In this document: one piece after another, positions 12,901 to 24,801 of the stretch
How positions within the stretch are numbered: position 1 is the stretch's first letter
How the letters are laid out: each line of letters opens with the position of its first letter
Assembly (NCBI GenBank): GCA_036785705.1
Contig: JAWUZG010000027.1
Span: 2,523,501-2,587,500 of the forward strand
Origin: Acanthornis magna
Lineage: Eukaryota > Chordata > Aves > Passeriformes > Acanthizidae
DNA length: 64,000 nt
Reading direction: 5' to 3'
The notes under the pieces: generated by a model
What the model was told of the DNA's origin: nothing
The model's database searches: none
Seen by the model: only the letters and a program-made list of their open reading frames with translations
Position numbers and translations under genes: made by a program

Positions 12901-15900
12901 GCTCCAAAGAAGGGAAAGTATCCTCTTTGAGGCATGACAAGGTCTGTCCTCTCATGGAAACACTCCTGGATATGCATGGCATGATCCATACTCACAGCTC
13001 AGCAGAAGGCAAAACTACAGAGTCTTCCCAGGTGGGCTTTAGGCACTCACAGTTTGCACTTGGAAGATCGATGGATATTACATTATACACACTACAGTCA
13101 AAGTACTTCAGTTCTTAAAGACTTTTAGCACCTGAGGCTTTTCTGTGCCAATGCAAGGTAGATCAAAGAAAATCTCTGAATTCAAGAGCCAGATACGGTC
13201 TTGTAGAGACACACACTGCAGCTCTCTTAAAAAACCTTTGCCACTCTTAGTTCTGACCCTCTAGAACTAGAGTGTGCTGGCACTCAAGGCTGGGGCCCCA
13301 GAACATCCCACACTGCTGTGTGAACAAGAGTACCTCGAGTGCTAGTTCTGCACAGGAGCATTCACAGCCATGCCCTTTCCCCCAGCCTCAGGCAGGTGAA
13401 TGGTTCCCACCACACCTTTTCTCACAAACAGCAAGTTAAAGACTGCTTGGCACATCGCAAATACATCCTGGATCCACCATTATCCATAAATCACTTTCCC
13501 TTTGGTCACTCCGGAGGGCTTTACACAGATAAGTGTGCTAATTGTTCTCTCCCCAAGATCTTTCACCACTGCAGCAGCCCTGCATACAAGCTCCCTTATG
13601 GCAGGAAAAAGGTTTGTACCTCTTCAACCATTCAACCTCGGTTGCTTGCCAACGCTTTAACCACCAGGACTATGGAAATAATGAAAAACTTCCTTCCCTT
13701 TTGACTTTAAGCACTAACACCCTAATAATCTGCCTTCACACCATCCCCAAAGACTCATACTGTCTTCACACCTCCTGGAGTTCACCACATAATTACACAT
13801 CACCCTGCAAAGGTAACAACAGTAAGCAATTTAATCAAATCCTGAATCCTCATCAGTTTTTCCTCACCAATATTTAGAAGCTCCTGCTGTAACCTTAAGC
13901 AACCCAGCAGGGGAAACAGAGGCCTGACAAATCCTTTGCCCCCATCCAGCATTACCATATCTCCCTGGCTTCTAGTCATGTTTGCCTACTCAGTTGCTAT
14001 GCTGATGTGACAGAAAGAAGACAAAGCTGAAGTGATAGTCGATGTTGAACATGGCAACAGACCAAGCAAACATTTTTTGTCCCCGTGTATTCCTCTGGAG
14101 TTTATAAAGGGATGTGATCTATTTGCATTCAGCAGTAGGGATTTGGGGTTTTTTTCAGGGAATCATATGCAATCAAGACTTAGGATAACATTAATCAGAA
14201 AATTCTTCAGAGAAATATTAATAATGTCATGCATTAGTTAGAGATCTGACCAAGCTCCCATTTCAGTTCACTCAGACTTCAGAAAATAGAAGAACGTAAC
14301 TCTTTTCTCAGAGTGACTGGTTTGATTCTTGGGGTATCCTGCATAGGGCCAGGAGCTGGACTTGATGATCCTGATGGGTCCCCTCTAACTCAGCCTATTC
14401 TATGAACCCATGATTTTCTTTTTAATACACTTACTTAGATCATAACCTCATTCTTGCCTCCCATCAGTGTTCAGGCACAAAGGTTTTTGACCTGGAATCA
14501 GAAATAGCTGCAATTACTTGACCTGATATAGAAAATCTTTCAGACTTCTGGATTTTTTTTATTAGAAGGATGCAGCAGATCTCTCCAAAATCCTTGCCAG
14601 AATGCACAGCAGAGAGGTCCTCCTCAGGTGGGAGATGCACACACAATACATCTGCTAGCATTCACAGCCCTGAGGAGCTGAGCTCCTTGGACAGAAGATT
14701 GCGATAAAGTTCACCTTATCATGATACCTGCAGATTAAAAGAACACTATCTGAGGAACTGCTCAGCTCTATTGATCAGCAATGCTGATCACATTGATCAG
14801 GTCAACATCCTCCAGAAGCTCTGAGTTCATTTACCAGTAAACAAGCAGCTCTAGTAACCAGTACTTGAGATCCAGCTCAAGGAATCATCTCCAGCAGACC
14901 CTTCATTGTCTTGGCAGCTGAAGGTATAGGTCTGCAGAATTAACTTAGCATGGAACTGATGATCATCTACAGAATTTATATCAAACTACAAAAATTATTA
15001 GTAAGAAATAAAACCTAAGTGCTGTGTTACAGTACAGGGGGGCAGAATCTATTCCCACTTGCAAACATTTTCACAAAATTGGAAAGCAAATGAAGCCAGT
15101 CACAAGTCTCCTAACACAGATGAAGTTTTCTGATCCTCCAATTCAAAGTATACCATTCACAGTAGCAGTACAAAACCCAGCTAGTTAGTCCTCCATTGCA
15201 TGGTATTTTATACACCTAACACAATTATTTTACTTTCACTGGCAAACAAAATGCATCTGATAATGATCCAAAAATGTAGGATACTATTTAGTGAGCACAT
15301 ACTAAGTCTTAAGCAGATATGTCAATAGAAATTAACCCTACAACTCCCATCATTCAAAGTGCTTAACGTACTAAGAACGTCATGTTCAGCACAGATGCAT
15401 AAAGAAGACTGTCTTTGCTGCAATGTGTTTTTAAAAAGCATGAGCTAGGACTAAATATCAAGTTTTCATGAAGTGTAATGCAGGCACCCAGATGGGTAAG
15501 TGTTGATGTTCAGGGCAGCAGTCACTCAGACACCACCTTGCCACTCCACACGTGCCAGCCCTCCTCTCCCCCCCAGGAAGGACTTAGAGCCTCACACGTG
15601 GAGTTATGTCCACCGCTGCGCCCAGCACATTCTCTCAGTTCACACCAACAGAAACCAGGAATTTTCTAGACCTGTCTCTGTTAGGCTCAGCGATGATCAG
15701 CTAACCATGTGTATCCTCCCAGCCCACTGTAACAGTGAAATAAAACAGCTCTTGCTGGTTTAGAGGGTTTAAGCTCCTCCATTTAACTCGCTTCTTGCAA
15801 ATACAAGCAAATGTCATCTGAGCAATGCTGAGCAGCAGCTTCTTAAAACATTTAATGATTTGAAATTGCTCATATCAAATTATAACCGAAGCTGTTAAGG

Positions 15901-18539
15901 TTTTGTATTTCCTAGCAAGCAACAAGGAGAATGCTTTATCTTTGGACATGATCCTGGGTGGAAGACTTCTCCAGCAGACTGAGAACATCAGAGCAAGACA
16001 TCAACACTTGCTGGATCCATAAATATAACAATATAATATCTTTTCTGTGCAAGGTAAGAATATTTGTAATAAAAGAGCAACGCCAATCTTACTTGGTGGT
16101 GGTTTTGTTTGTGTTCATTTATTTTTAACTTCACTGGAATAACAGAAGTGATCTGATGTTAAAAACTCTTATTTCTCATTTCTAGCGGTAATCTGAAAAG
16201 TTAATTATCCAAGTAAGTATTGTCAGGGTCCCCTAAAAAAACCTCTGTAATTAATAGAGAAGATTGCAGTTAGCTGCATAAAATTCTATTTTAATGTTTA
16301 CTAACAAGAGTTATCAACTAACAAGAATGTGAAAAATACTTCTTACCCCTGTCCCTATTCTCTGCTTCCCAATGCATATAATAAATACATATACTATATG
16401 CAGTCTTGTAAACTAACCAAGAAATTTCACCCATAAAGGTGGAAACCACTAGAACAGAGCTTCTCCTTTTTCCTCTAAATACTTCAGAGATGCACAAGTG
16501 TTGTTTTAACAAGAATTAATAGCCAAGGAACAGGTACATCATGGAACTCTTTCCCTTACACACCCACAAAGAGCTCAAACCACAGCGAGAAGTGAGGCCA
16601 GTACCGGAACAACCCCAAGTTTAAAAGCAGTTCTGTATGAGAAAAAGAGGTCATCTTTTGGGGTTGGAGTTTTTTTTGTGTTTGAATAATTTAAGAACAT
16701 CCTTCAGAACTGAAAAATGAAATGTTTCTAGATCTGATGTTAAGATATTCTACCTCTCCCTTTATTTCTTACTATTTCCTTCCAATTTTGAGGAATATGT
16801 TAACAAGAACCATTTTTCTAGTGCTCTCTTAAACCAGATAAGGCTAAATTAAAGTGCACTATGAATTAGGGAAAACATTACAGCCTGCAAGCTCAAATCA
16901 AAATTCTTTATGTTACACAGATGAAGGAAAACTGAACCTGGGTGGAGGCATCTATAGAATGGTCACTACACTACCAACACAACTTAGTTGATTGGGATTT
17001 TGCAGGGAAATTCCTTTCACAGGTCAACCCTCTCAGCAAGGAGGAAAGCATGACTCAGTGGAATTTTTAGGAGATTTCAAGGACATGCTGGCTCCAGTTG
17101 TAACCGCAGTGGCCATAAAATGAGGTATAAATAGTGCTTGCCTCATCCTGACACAGCAACCTGCAATGGGAAGAGCCCTCCCAAGGGAAATGGCATCTCT
17201 TGAACGGAGTCACCAAACCCTCAGGGTGACCTGCAGCCTCATGAACTATAAAAACTGTACTTGGGAGAGAAGATAAGAACAGTGAATACTCCACTCTGCT
17301 ATTTTTGAGTTTTTTCCCTATTCAACTCAATATCAGTTAAAAAATAAATTTTAAAAAAATATTTGTCTTACTGACTGGGTAAAAATATTTCTTTTATTTA
17401 CTAAATGTGTCAAAAAATGTTTCAGGGGAAAAAAAAGGCAGACTATCAGGACTCCACATGACACAATGGTAGATCAAAAATTACTTTTAACTTAAAAATC
17501 TGGAAGTTGGGTAGTACAAATAACCTCAGTCTGATAGAGAAGAACACAAAAGAAATAAAAATCAGAAAATACTATATATGCCTCCAGAACTAAATCTTCC
17601 GGATCTTCTAAACTACTACCCCAATTACATAAACTTTCATGCAATTCTCAAGAGTTGTGAGACATCAGTGATGCAGATTTCCCTCAACCTCCTTCACAGC
17701 TTGCAGATAAGGCCTTAATAAAACAAAACAGTATAACTGTTAAAATAGCAGTTCACCATAAAGTTTTCATATACTTACAATGCATTCTGTGGATTGTGGA
17801 TTGCCAAATTATTGATCGCTTATGTTTCTTTATTCCTTAAGAAATTTTATCAAGTATCTTTCCCCCTTTGAACTGAGGCAGATCAGCAGAGGCTGTGTAA
17901 TTTTGCTCCAGTAAAATTCAAGTGGTGTCTCCAGCACAACCCCCAGGATAAACCATAACCAGCACTCCGGTGAGCTGAAACATCCAAACTCAGCTGAGAG
18001 TCTGAGTTGCAAAATGCTGCACTGAGCAGACACAGCAGCTGTCCCTGCAGGCTCTGCTTTAAGGACACCCCGGTACAAGAAAATGAAAATGCATTCCTTG
18101 TGCACCCTCTCATGTTTGGCTTTGCTTCAGTGGAAGCCCTGAACCTTCACGGAGACCACTGTGCTGCTCTCAAGAGACCAAGCTCCAGCACCCCACACAA
18201 GGCTGCAACCCAATTTGCTACTCCCGTACCTCACCATTTGTGCACAGTTGCTATTTCTCTAATTAATTCAGGGTGCTTTTGGGAGCATGAGCCACAGCAC
18301 CACACCACTGCTTGTATCCAGCCTTTGGCCCATGCCTGGAGCTTTAAGGAAACGCCAGAAGCACCACCGAAGCGCTGCAAGCAAGAACGAAGGGGGCAAC
18401 CCCTCCTCGCTGGCGGCTGCAGTGAGCAGAGCCCTGCAATAGCAGATTTCAGAAGGCTCCCTGCACCAAGAGCCTCAGCGGCTGCCCTCGGCTCCAGCTC
18501 TGGGTGGGCCCCGCAGCTCCTTACCTTGCTGTCGTCCAT
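9787..18539 (-). CDS. CREBL2: CREBL2 bZIP protein, exons 1-3 (last exon not placed)
   Basis: The coding sequence reads on the minus strand as 18539-18525, 11210-11013 and 9934-9787, giving 120 residues plus the first base of codon 121. The human protein is 120 residues, so at most a few are missing. In order it has a short acidic start (MDDSK), a lysine/arginine-rich stretch with a GRKP AT-hook-like motif (about 18-21), a bZIP basic region (about 29-45), a short zipper (L51, L54, I62, L65) and a polar tail. The bZIP signature asparagine is Ser33 here, while R34, R38, C40 and R41 are kept; this substitution is usual for CREBL2. CREBL2 is a nuclear partner of CREB-type bZIP factors. It has been linked to adipocyte differentiation and, through its fly orthologue REPTOR-BP, to the TORC1 nutrient response. 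All three exons join in frame with consensus splice sites. Identity is very secure; only the 3' end is open. Confidence 0.95.
9935..11012 (-). other. CREBL2: CREBL2 intron 2
   Basis: The 1078 bp between exon 2 and exon 3 start with GTAAGG and end with TTTCAG on the minus strand. I see no repeat element or further exon inside. Confidence 0.92.
11013..11210 (-). CDS. CREBL2: CREBL2 coding exon 2 (residues 6-71, basic region and zipper)
   Basis: This is a 66-codon exon. It has a CAG acceptor (intron ends at 11211) with a pyrimidine-rich lead, and a GTAAGG donor after an ATG codon. The translation starts VVGGKVKKPGKRGRKP and ends REELEM, which as I recall it is identical to vertebrate CREBL2 over the whole exon. 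It encodes the DNA-contacting basic segment (SARECRARKK) and most of the leucine zipper. The first codon is GTG (Val), not a start; translation begins in exon 1. Confidence 0.97.
14345..14416 (+). mobile_element. CR1 LINE 3' end fragment, plus orientation
   Basis: GGGCCAGGAGCTGGACTTGA is followed by TGATGGGTCCCCTCTAACTC and then ATTCTATGAACCCATGATT. This is the CR1 3' end with its degenerate ATTCTATG tail repeat. It lies in CREBL2 intron 1, antisense to the gene. Confidence 0.8.
14772..14790. repeat. Perfect 9-bp inverted repeat with 1-base centre
   Basis: TGATCAGCA-A-TGCTGATCA. A further TTGATCAG copy follows within 5 bases. Possible protein-binding palindrome; no factor assigned. Confidence 0.85.
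18525..18539 (-). CDS. CREBL2: CREBL2 coding exon 1 (residues 1-5)
   Basis: The minus strand reads ATG GAC GAC AGC AAG and then a GTAAGG splice donor that starts at 18524. The peptide MDDSK matches the known CREBL2 N-terminus and joins in phase 0 to exon 2, which begins VVGGKV. The exon is too short to be seen as an open reading frame and was placed from the family sequence. The ATG has a purine (A) at -3 and G at +4, a good initiation context. The 5' UTR runs to higher coordinates into the CpG island; its start cannot be fixed by eye. Confidence 0.93.
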
Positions 18540-18716
18540 GTGTGCCGCCAGCCCCGACCCGCCTCGCCGCAGCCCCTGCACGGGGAGCAGGCGGAGCCGC
18601 CCGCAGCCTCGGCGGACACCGGCGCTCACAGAGCCTCAGGGCCGCCCGCAGCGGCCGCCATCACCGCCGCCATGTTTGTTTACAGCCGACGGGGCGCTGT
18701 GGCTCCGGCAGAGCGG

Positions 18717-18736
18717 TGCACGCTGGGAAGTGTAGT
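18717..18736 (-). promoter_or_regulatory. ZNF143/THAP11-type element 1
   Basis: On the minus strand this reads ACTACACTTCCCAGCGTGCA, very close to the SBS/ZNF143 consensus ACTACAATTCCCAGAATGC. It is the copy nearest the CREBL2 start codon and is in the opposite orientation to the other two. Confidence 0.8.
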
Positions 18737-18786
18737 CTTGTTCGACCCCGTCGCCATCGGCCGCCGCCCTGGTGGGGATGGGAAAA

Positions 18787-18803
18787 ACTACAATTCCCAG
18801 AAG
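18787..18803 (+). promoter_or_regulatory. ZNF143/THAP11-type element 2
   Basis: This reads ACTACAATTCCCAGAAG on the plus strand and matches the ZNF143 core exactly through the CCCAG block. Confidence 0.82.
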
Positions 18804-18827
18804 ACCCAGCCGGGGAGCCGTGTGGCG

Positions 18828-18832
18828 ATTGG
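18828..18832 (-). promoter_or_regulatory. Inverted CCAAT box (NF-Y type)
   Basis: ATTGG on the plus strand (CCAAT on the minus strand), in the context GCGATTGGTCC. It lies between ZNF143-type elements 2 and 3 and is oriented toward CREBL2. Confidence 0.6.
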
Positions 18833-18855
18833 TCCGCGCCTCGCGGGTCGGGCGA

Positions 18856-18875
18856 ACTACATTTCCCAGGAGGCT
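18856..18875 (+). promoter_or_regulatory. ZNF143/THAP11-type element 3
   Basis: This reads ACTACATTTCCCAGGAGGCT on the plus strand, starting 69 bp after element 2. One base differs from the usual ACTACAATTCCC core. Confidence 0.8.
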
Positions 18876-18923
18876 GCGAGCGCCCCCCCCACCTCGCCAC
18901 AACTGAATTTGTTCTTTTGTTGA

Positions 18924-18996
18924 TTTTTTTTTTTTGGGGGGGGGGGTGTTTGTTTGTTTGTTTGTTTGATTGATTGATTGATTGTTTGTTTGTTTC
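18924..18996. repeat. Compound low-complexity tract T-G-(TGTT)-(TTGA)-(TTTG)
   Basis: Twelve T (18924-18935) run into eleven G (18936-18946), then TGTT units, then TTGA units, then TTTG units. It lies about 50 bp beyond the third ZNF143-type element, at the outer edge of the CREBL2 CpG island. Confidence 0.9.
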
Positions 18997-19701
18997 TAAC
19001 GCTCGCACCATTCCACGGGTGCTTTGCCTGCTCTGCAGCGATCGCCATGGCTCCGGAACGATGACCAGGGGCTAGTGGGGCCAGGGCTGCCGGCTCCGAC
19101 CCTGCGCACGAGCTGTCTCGAGCTAGATGAAAAAAAGAAAAACAAAAAAACCCAACAGAACAACGAATTTAAGTTTTCTGCTGTTGTTTGCCTTGCTTTG
19201 CCGTAAGAGTTCCTGAAGACAGAGCCGAGTTTTCCAGGCCACCTGGACACGGTGCTGAGCTCCCCCAAGCCTGGAGAAGCAGTCCCTGTAACCCTTTGGG
19301 AATACCCAATTCCCTCTCGTTTCCACGTGGACACACAGCAGAGATTTCATGTTGAATGCTTGATGCAAAGCCAGGCCATGCACAGGACAGTCCTCTGTCT
19401 GTCCCTTGAAATTAGGCCCGTGCTGGCTGGAAAGACACAGATACCGCAGAGCACAATCCTCGAAACATGGCCCACGTTTCAGGCTCGCCGTGAAACCTGA
19501 AGCTTTGCATGTTTCATGTTGCTGCATGTTTCTTCTTATTCATGCAACTCTATTCACAGGAGTTTCCCATGACTTAATCTCTCTTACATGCAATTGTTAG
19601 GGCAGAAGGCTTTGTCGTGGGATTTTCCCCCTGAATCACAGACCTTTTTCCTGGAGGCATATGCTTGCTAGATGGCAGAGACAAAGCACTTTCAGAAGCT
19701 T

Positions 19702-19740
19702 CTTTTTTTTCCTTTTTTTTTTTTTTTTTTTTTTTCTTTT
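19702..19740. repeat. Poly-T tract
   Basis: Nearly pure T over about 38 bases, broken by CC and a single C. No retroposed gene or SINE body is visible beside it. Confidence 0.85.
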
Positions 19741-22700
19741 GCCTATAAGCTTATATGCTGCTCCATTGTCAAACTGCTCAGTTTGCACACTGCTTCCTAT
19801 TTGCCTGTCCAAAAACAATGAATCAGTTCTGGAAACTCACCCTTGAAATAACAGTAATAAAAAAGGAGGGATGATCAGTGTGTTAAAGAAGAGGCATCAT
19901 TTAATAACATGGAAGGAATAGCTGACTATGAGCTTATCCAGTGTGATCCCACCCCCATCTTTGCCTTCAAATTCTTCCAGAAGGTGGTGAGGTGGCTCAT
20001 ACTGCCTTTGGCACTGTCCTGGGGCCATAAAGCTGACTTTAAAAGCCAGCTGGGGGTTTCCCCGGTGAAGGGAAATATTGAGTGGCAAAGAGCCAACATA
20101 GCTCACTTAGGCAACCCTCTGTTGCAACATGAGTGGAGGAAGGAGATTAGACAGAGCCCTGGTGCTGATTCAGAAAGGCCAGAATCCTTTTAACCAGCAA
20201 ATTAAAGTTATAGCTGCATCTTTTCTTCCCACTACATTGCCCCACACTACCCATCCTGCTTTATATCAAGTAAGAAGCAGAGCTCCCATCTTCTGAGCAG
20301 GCTAAGCACAAGTTCCCTGCCTCAGCACTTAACAGCTTCTGTATGTTAGCAGGGAACAGCTCAAACTATGCATTTCAGTCTGCTTTTCCACCCTGGCTCT
20401 GCTGTCCTCCTGGATGAATTCGGATATGCCAGTTGAGGGGGAGTCTGTCAGCAAGAACAATTGTGAATGGAACTCGATATTATATACATGCATACATGGA
20501 GAGAGCATAAGATTACGACTTTTAAACTGATTTTAGCAGCTAGAGGAAGTACTTACACAGCAAATAGTGAACCCTTGGAGCTTACTGCCACAGGACACTG
20601 TAAGGCAGAGAGTACAGCAAGTTCAAAAAAAGGATAAGATAGATTTATGTTTCATAAAGGGAACGATGTATTCTCCGTCATCCCTAATCCAGCAGTTTGG
20701 GATACTGAAGATGTATGAGAAGAGCAGAGGACAGTAAAAGGCCGAGTTCACATATTCTCCCTAAAAAGTGCCTCTTCTTTATGACCAATGTTCTGACTCA
20801 GCAGGTCTTTTTTTTTTTTCTTTTGTTTAAAAGATCACCATTTGACCCCCAAAGGCTCACAAATGAATTAAGACTTTTAAGTAAAACTTCCCTGGTTAAA
20901 GTAAAGGCAGATGATCTTTTTACCAAACCAACTCATCCCCACTAACTGCAGGTTACTAGTTACTATTATTTCTACTAGTGATAGCTCTTAAGTGATTCTC
21001 CGAGACATCCTGATGGTTTTATTGCTAAACCATGTGATGTACACCAAGGAAATACTACCTTGTGTTACACTTAGTGTCACAAATCAACTTGTGCAATAAC
21101 TATTGGCAGGTCCCTGATGAAATTAATAATATTTGTTAAAAGAAGGGTTGTGCTTCTGAGATCCAGAGAGACTTTGAGGTAGATAAATAAAGTGAGGTCG
21201 GCAATCAGGCAATAGCTTAAAAATCATTGCTTATGTCAGTGTGACTAAAAAAGAGATATTACTCAGGGTGATTTTGCACCATGTGCTCCTATTTCAACAT
21301 ATCCCAATAGGGTGTTTATTCTCCCTAGAACTGTAAATGTGTTAATCTGGGCAATTCAAAATCTGTTCCTCTCACAGCCTGCCTGAAATAAGAATAAATC
21401 TTGCAATCTTTTGGTATCAAGCATTTTGCTGAAATTGCTCCACTGTACGTTTGTGGAGTCTTTAGAGATTCAGAGCCTTTGAGATGAGTTCATTTATGGA
21501 TGTGAAGGCAAAGATGAAGCTAAGATATTCTCTTGTCTGTTTTCCAAAAGTACTGAGATGCTAATTGTTTTAATAGAGATGCTAACTCATTTGCCATGGG
21601 GCAAGACTGTGCAAGAACAGCCTGTCTTTCAGTCCCTTGGGGCTTGGGGGTTTTTTGTGGAACTGATAGAGAAATTCCACTTTTCCACATCCTTTAATAT
21701 GATACCCAAGAAATGTTCCTGGAAATACAAGAAATTCTCTGTCTTTCAGTTTGTAGACTCTGCTCATACTGAGACAGAGAACACCTTTAACTTGTCATTT
21801 AAACCCATCAGTTAAAGTATTTGTCACCAAGGAGTGACCAAAAAAAAGAGGTTTTTTACATAATATTCTATATCTTATTGTTGTTTATATAACTAGGATA
21901 AAAGAATACCAGCTTGTTGTTGGTTTGGATTTTTTTTTTACATTAATCATCTACATATGCTAAAGAACTGGAAGACCTGGTAAACACATGAACAGCACAT
22001 GCTCACAAGTACAGTGATTGATCACATCATTGGTATGATGAAAAGAAAATTTTGTTTAAAATAAAAGCTCTTTGAAAGTTGGTTTTTAAAACCTAATCAG
22101 TGTTTGAACAAAGCACAGCACATTAGAAGCCTGATCTGCAACTACTTCCTATACACTGTATAATTAAATGTTGATAAGGGGGTTACTCTCATATTTGCTA
22201 AATTCTACTTTGTGACAAGATGAGCACCTTCTGTAGTTGCAAATGTTTGAAGTCACATCTACAAGGGGAGTTCTTCCTGTTTAGCTATTGTAAATGTATT
22301 TCTCAAGTAAAATGGACTTGAAATAAGATAATTTGGAATAATCAGCTCTTGTCCTGTGCATACGCACAGGCAGAAAAGTTACTGCTTTATCTAGCCAAAC
22401 CTACTTTCCCACATAAGCAAAATCTTGAGACAGTGCTCGTGATGCTTTTATATCACTGAAGACTATCTGTAAGTTTAAATATTGCAAGAAAATGTTTATG
22501 CTGCAGTTGGAAAGGAACAGCTTCATATTTTCTAGCTCATGGAAGGGAGAAAAAGAAGTTGGACAATCCTACACTTCACACATATGATTGGTAGGTCCAC
22601 ATATGATCAGAGGGGAAAACTAGGAGTGGTTCAGAAAGTCATTTGAATAACAAGGATTTCATACCAAATTGAAACTAAATATAAGAAATTGAGAGCTGAG

Positions 22701-24094
22701 AATCAGGACAAACAAATCGCTGATTAAGAAGATGACAAAGAGTGGGTTAAAGTTCAGTGAGGTGTGCAAGTGAGTAAAATTTAATCTTGTTCCAAAACAA
22801 CGAACAAACAGAACACCACAATATGCCACGTTCAGGAATGTGAAAGCCATGTTGTATCTGGCACTTGAACAACAGAGAATTATTGCTGCTGATATGGTAA
22901 TTGCAGAGGTACAGAAAAAAGTGGGTGGATCATGTGAAATTCATGAAATACTTGAGGTGAACTTACAGCAGGATTAGTCTTTTAATTGTGTACATTGATC
23001 TCTATGCACAACTGGTTACTAAAAGGGCATATTGTTCATTCTCAAGAGGTTTAAAAATCCACTTCAGCTCAGTGTCTCTTTTTTTTGGTTCTTAAGATAT
23101 TTTGCAACATGCTCCTCCCCTTTGGCCTACGCAAACAAATATGCCTGTGGATGCATACCTACAAGAGCCAGCCAAAACCTGCTGTCCGTAGCTGGCCATT
23201 CTGGTAAGAGCATTTTTGGTTGCTTTCCACAACACATAAAATCATTTTAAACAGTTTTCTCCAGCCCCAGATTCTGTGGGATGGGCTGTGCTCACATTCA
23301 AAACATTTACTAATCTCAGTCTGATACTGTTGTCTTGTCCAAGGGCATAAACAAGGTTTCAGCATAGCTTGAGCAAAAATTGAAGGACTCATATGGCAAG
23401 CTGCATCTGCACTGTAACTGGGTCAGAGGATTTCTGTGATGACCTTTACTTTCAGAAATGCTGTTGTCTGCCATGTGCAGGGTTGGGGCATCATATCCAT
23501 GACTTTGCCCTGGTCTGCACCGCTCACCCCATTTTAAGTCAGCATCATATCAGCTAAATTCTGTTCTGCAACTGTGTGTGAGTGTATTGGATTCCCTATG
23601 TTGTTGTAGGTGCCCATGAGCCTTATACTTGTGTTTAATGAGGTTTGTATTTAGTGAGACTGCTCATGTGAATGGGAGTTACTTACAGGATCAAATCTGC
23701 ACCACAACAAGTGTTGCATTGATTTGTAATAAATGTAAATGAAAGACAGTGTGTGGATAACACACACTTGTTCACAGGGCCATTTCAATGCAACAGAGAA
23801 AATGCACTGCTAGCAGGTTCCTGGGAGCTGACAGGCTGCTTGCCTCACCCATCCATATCCGTACAGGGGAAATAAAAGTGGGATGTTTCAGAAATACACA
23901 GAAAAAAATACAGTTACCCATTAATCTGATGTCAGCTCCTTTCTCCATGGCTCCCAAAATCTTCCTGACATGTCCCAGAGCTCCCATTCCACCAGTATCT
24001 CCTCAGAGAAAATCCACCAAGTTTTCCCTTCCTTTGCTTACACCGACATAAAGATGATCAGAGGGCTGGAATTCCTTTCCTAAAGAGGACAGAG

Positions 24095-24225
24095 TTGGGG
24101 TTGTTCACCCTGGAAAAGAGAAGGCTCCAGGAAAACGTTAGAGCAGCCTTCCAGTGCCTAAAGTAGTTACAGATGGACAGGGTCATGCTTAATGAACATG
24201 GGTCACACGAAAGGGGAAGAACAAT
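24095..24225 (+). mobile_element. CR1 LINE fragment, plus orientation (diverged)
   Basis: TTCACCCTGGAAAAGAGAAGGCTCCAGG, then GCAGCCTTCCAGTGCCTAAAG, then a decayed match to the CR1 stretch that ends in a G-rich AAGGGG block. The order and wording are typical of the CR1 region upstream of its 3' UTR block. Ends are approximate. Confidence 0.75.
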
Positions 24226-24779
24226 AACAGATAACACTTTCTTTTTTAATATGACCAGAGCTACTATAGTTTGACTCACATGGGTAGGTTGGTTTTAGAG
24301 AAAATTACTTTTATTTCGAAAGAAAGGTTGACTAAATTTTGCATTTTACTTCGTTGAGGTTGCAAAAATTTGCCTATCAGGTGGGCCAGGTGCAACCCAG
24401 TAAAAAAGTACAGATATTCTTGAATTTCCCTTTCTGCTTTCACACATGAGGCTTTGTCAGATTCCTTGAAAAGTACTATTGACACCTAAACAATGAATGT
24501 AAACACCCCCATGTTTCTCTCTTGGTAACTCACAGCAAATTGGAATGGCTTCTCGGGTATTTAAAGTCATTTACATAACAACTAAAATGAGAGCCTCAAA
24601 AGTTTTGTTAAACTCCTCAGTCAAGCATATGCCTCTGCTCACTTTGGTCTTGGCATCACTGGAAGAAATGGCATTTAAATTTGCAAGTCAGATTGCTGAT
24701 AATTCTCAAACTATCATACCAAAAATCTAACAACCAAGAGGATTGACAAAATGCACATAAATATCTAGTTTTCTCATTC

Positions 24780-24801
24780 ACACACACACATATATATACA
24801 A
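24780..24801. repeat. (CA)n-(TA)n microsatellite
   Basis: A short CA run passes directly into a TA run. Confidence 0.85.

Larger units (their letters stand above)
11211..18524 (-). other. CREBL2: CREBL2 intron 1
   Basis: The 7314 bp between coding exons 1 and 2 are bounded by GTAAGG and CAG on the minus strand. The intron contains a short CR1 3' end (14345-14416), a 19-bp palindrome (14772-14790) and several AT-rich tracts. Open frames of up to 121 codons (for example 13339-13704 on the plus strand) resemble no protein I know and look like chance. Confidence 0.92.
18540..18880 (-). promoter_or_regulatory. CREBL2: CREBL2 CpG-island promoter and 5' UTR
   Basis: The region is GC-rich and dense in CpG, unlike the AT-rich DNA on both sides. 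It sits directly upstream of the CREBL2 start codon. It holds three ZNF143-type elements (18717, 18787, 18856), an inverted CCAAT box (18828-18832) and two GCCGCCAT motifs near 18655-18672 that on the minus strand resemble YY1 sites. No TATA box is apparent. This is the usual make-up of a TATA-less housekeeping promoter. Transcription probably starts between about 18650 and 18780, but that is inferred. Confidence 0.8.

Noticed and set aside
22659..22850. Minus-strand hydrophobic 63-codon frame that looks like a membrane segment
   Set aside because: Hydrophobic frames arise by chance from T-rich strands. No family likeness and no exon structure.
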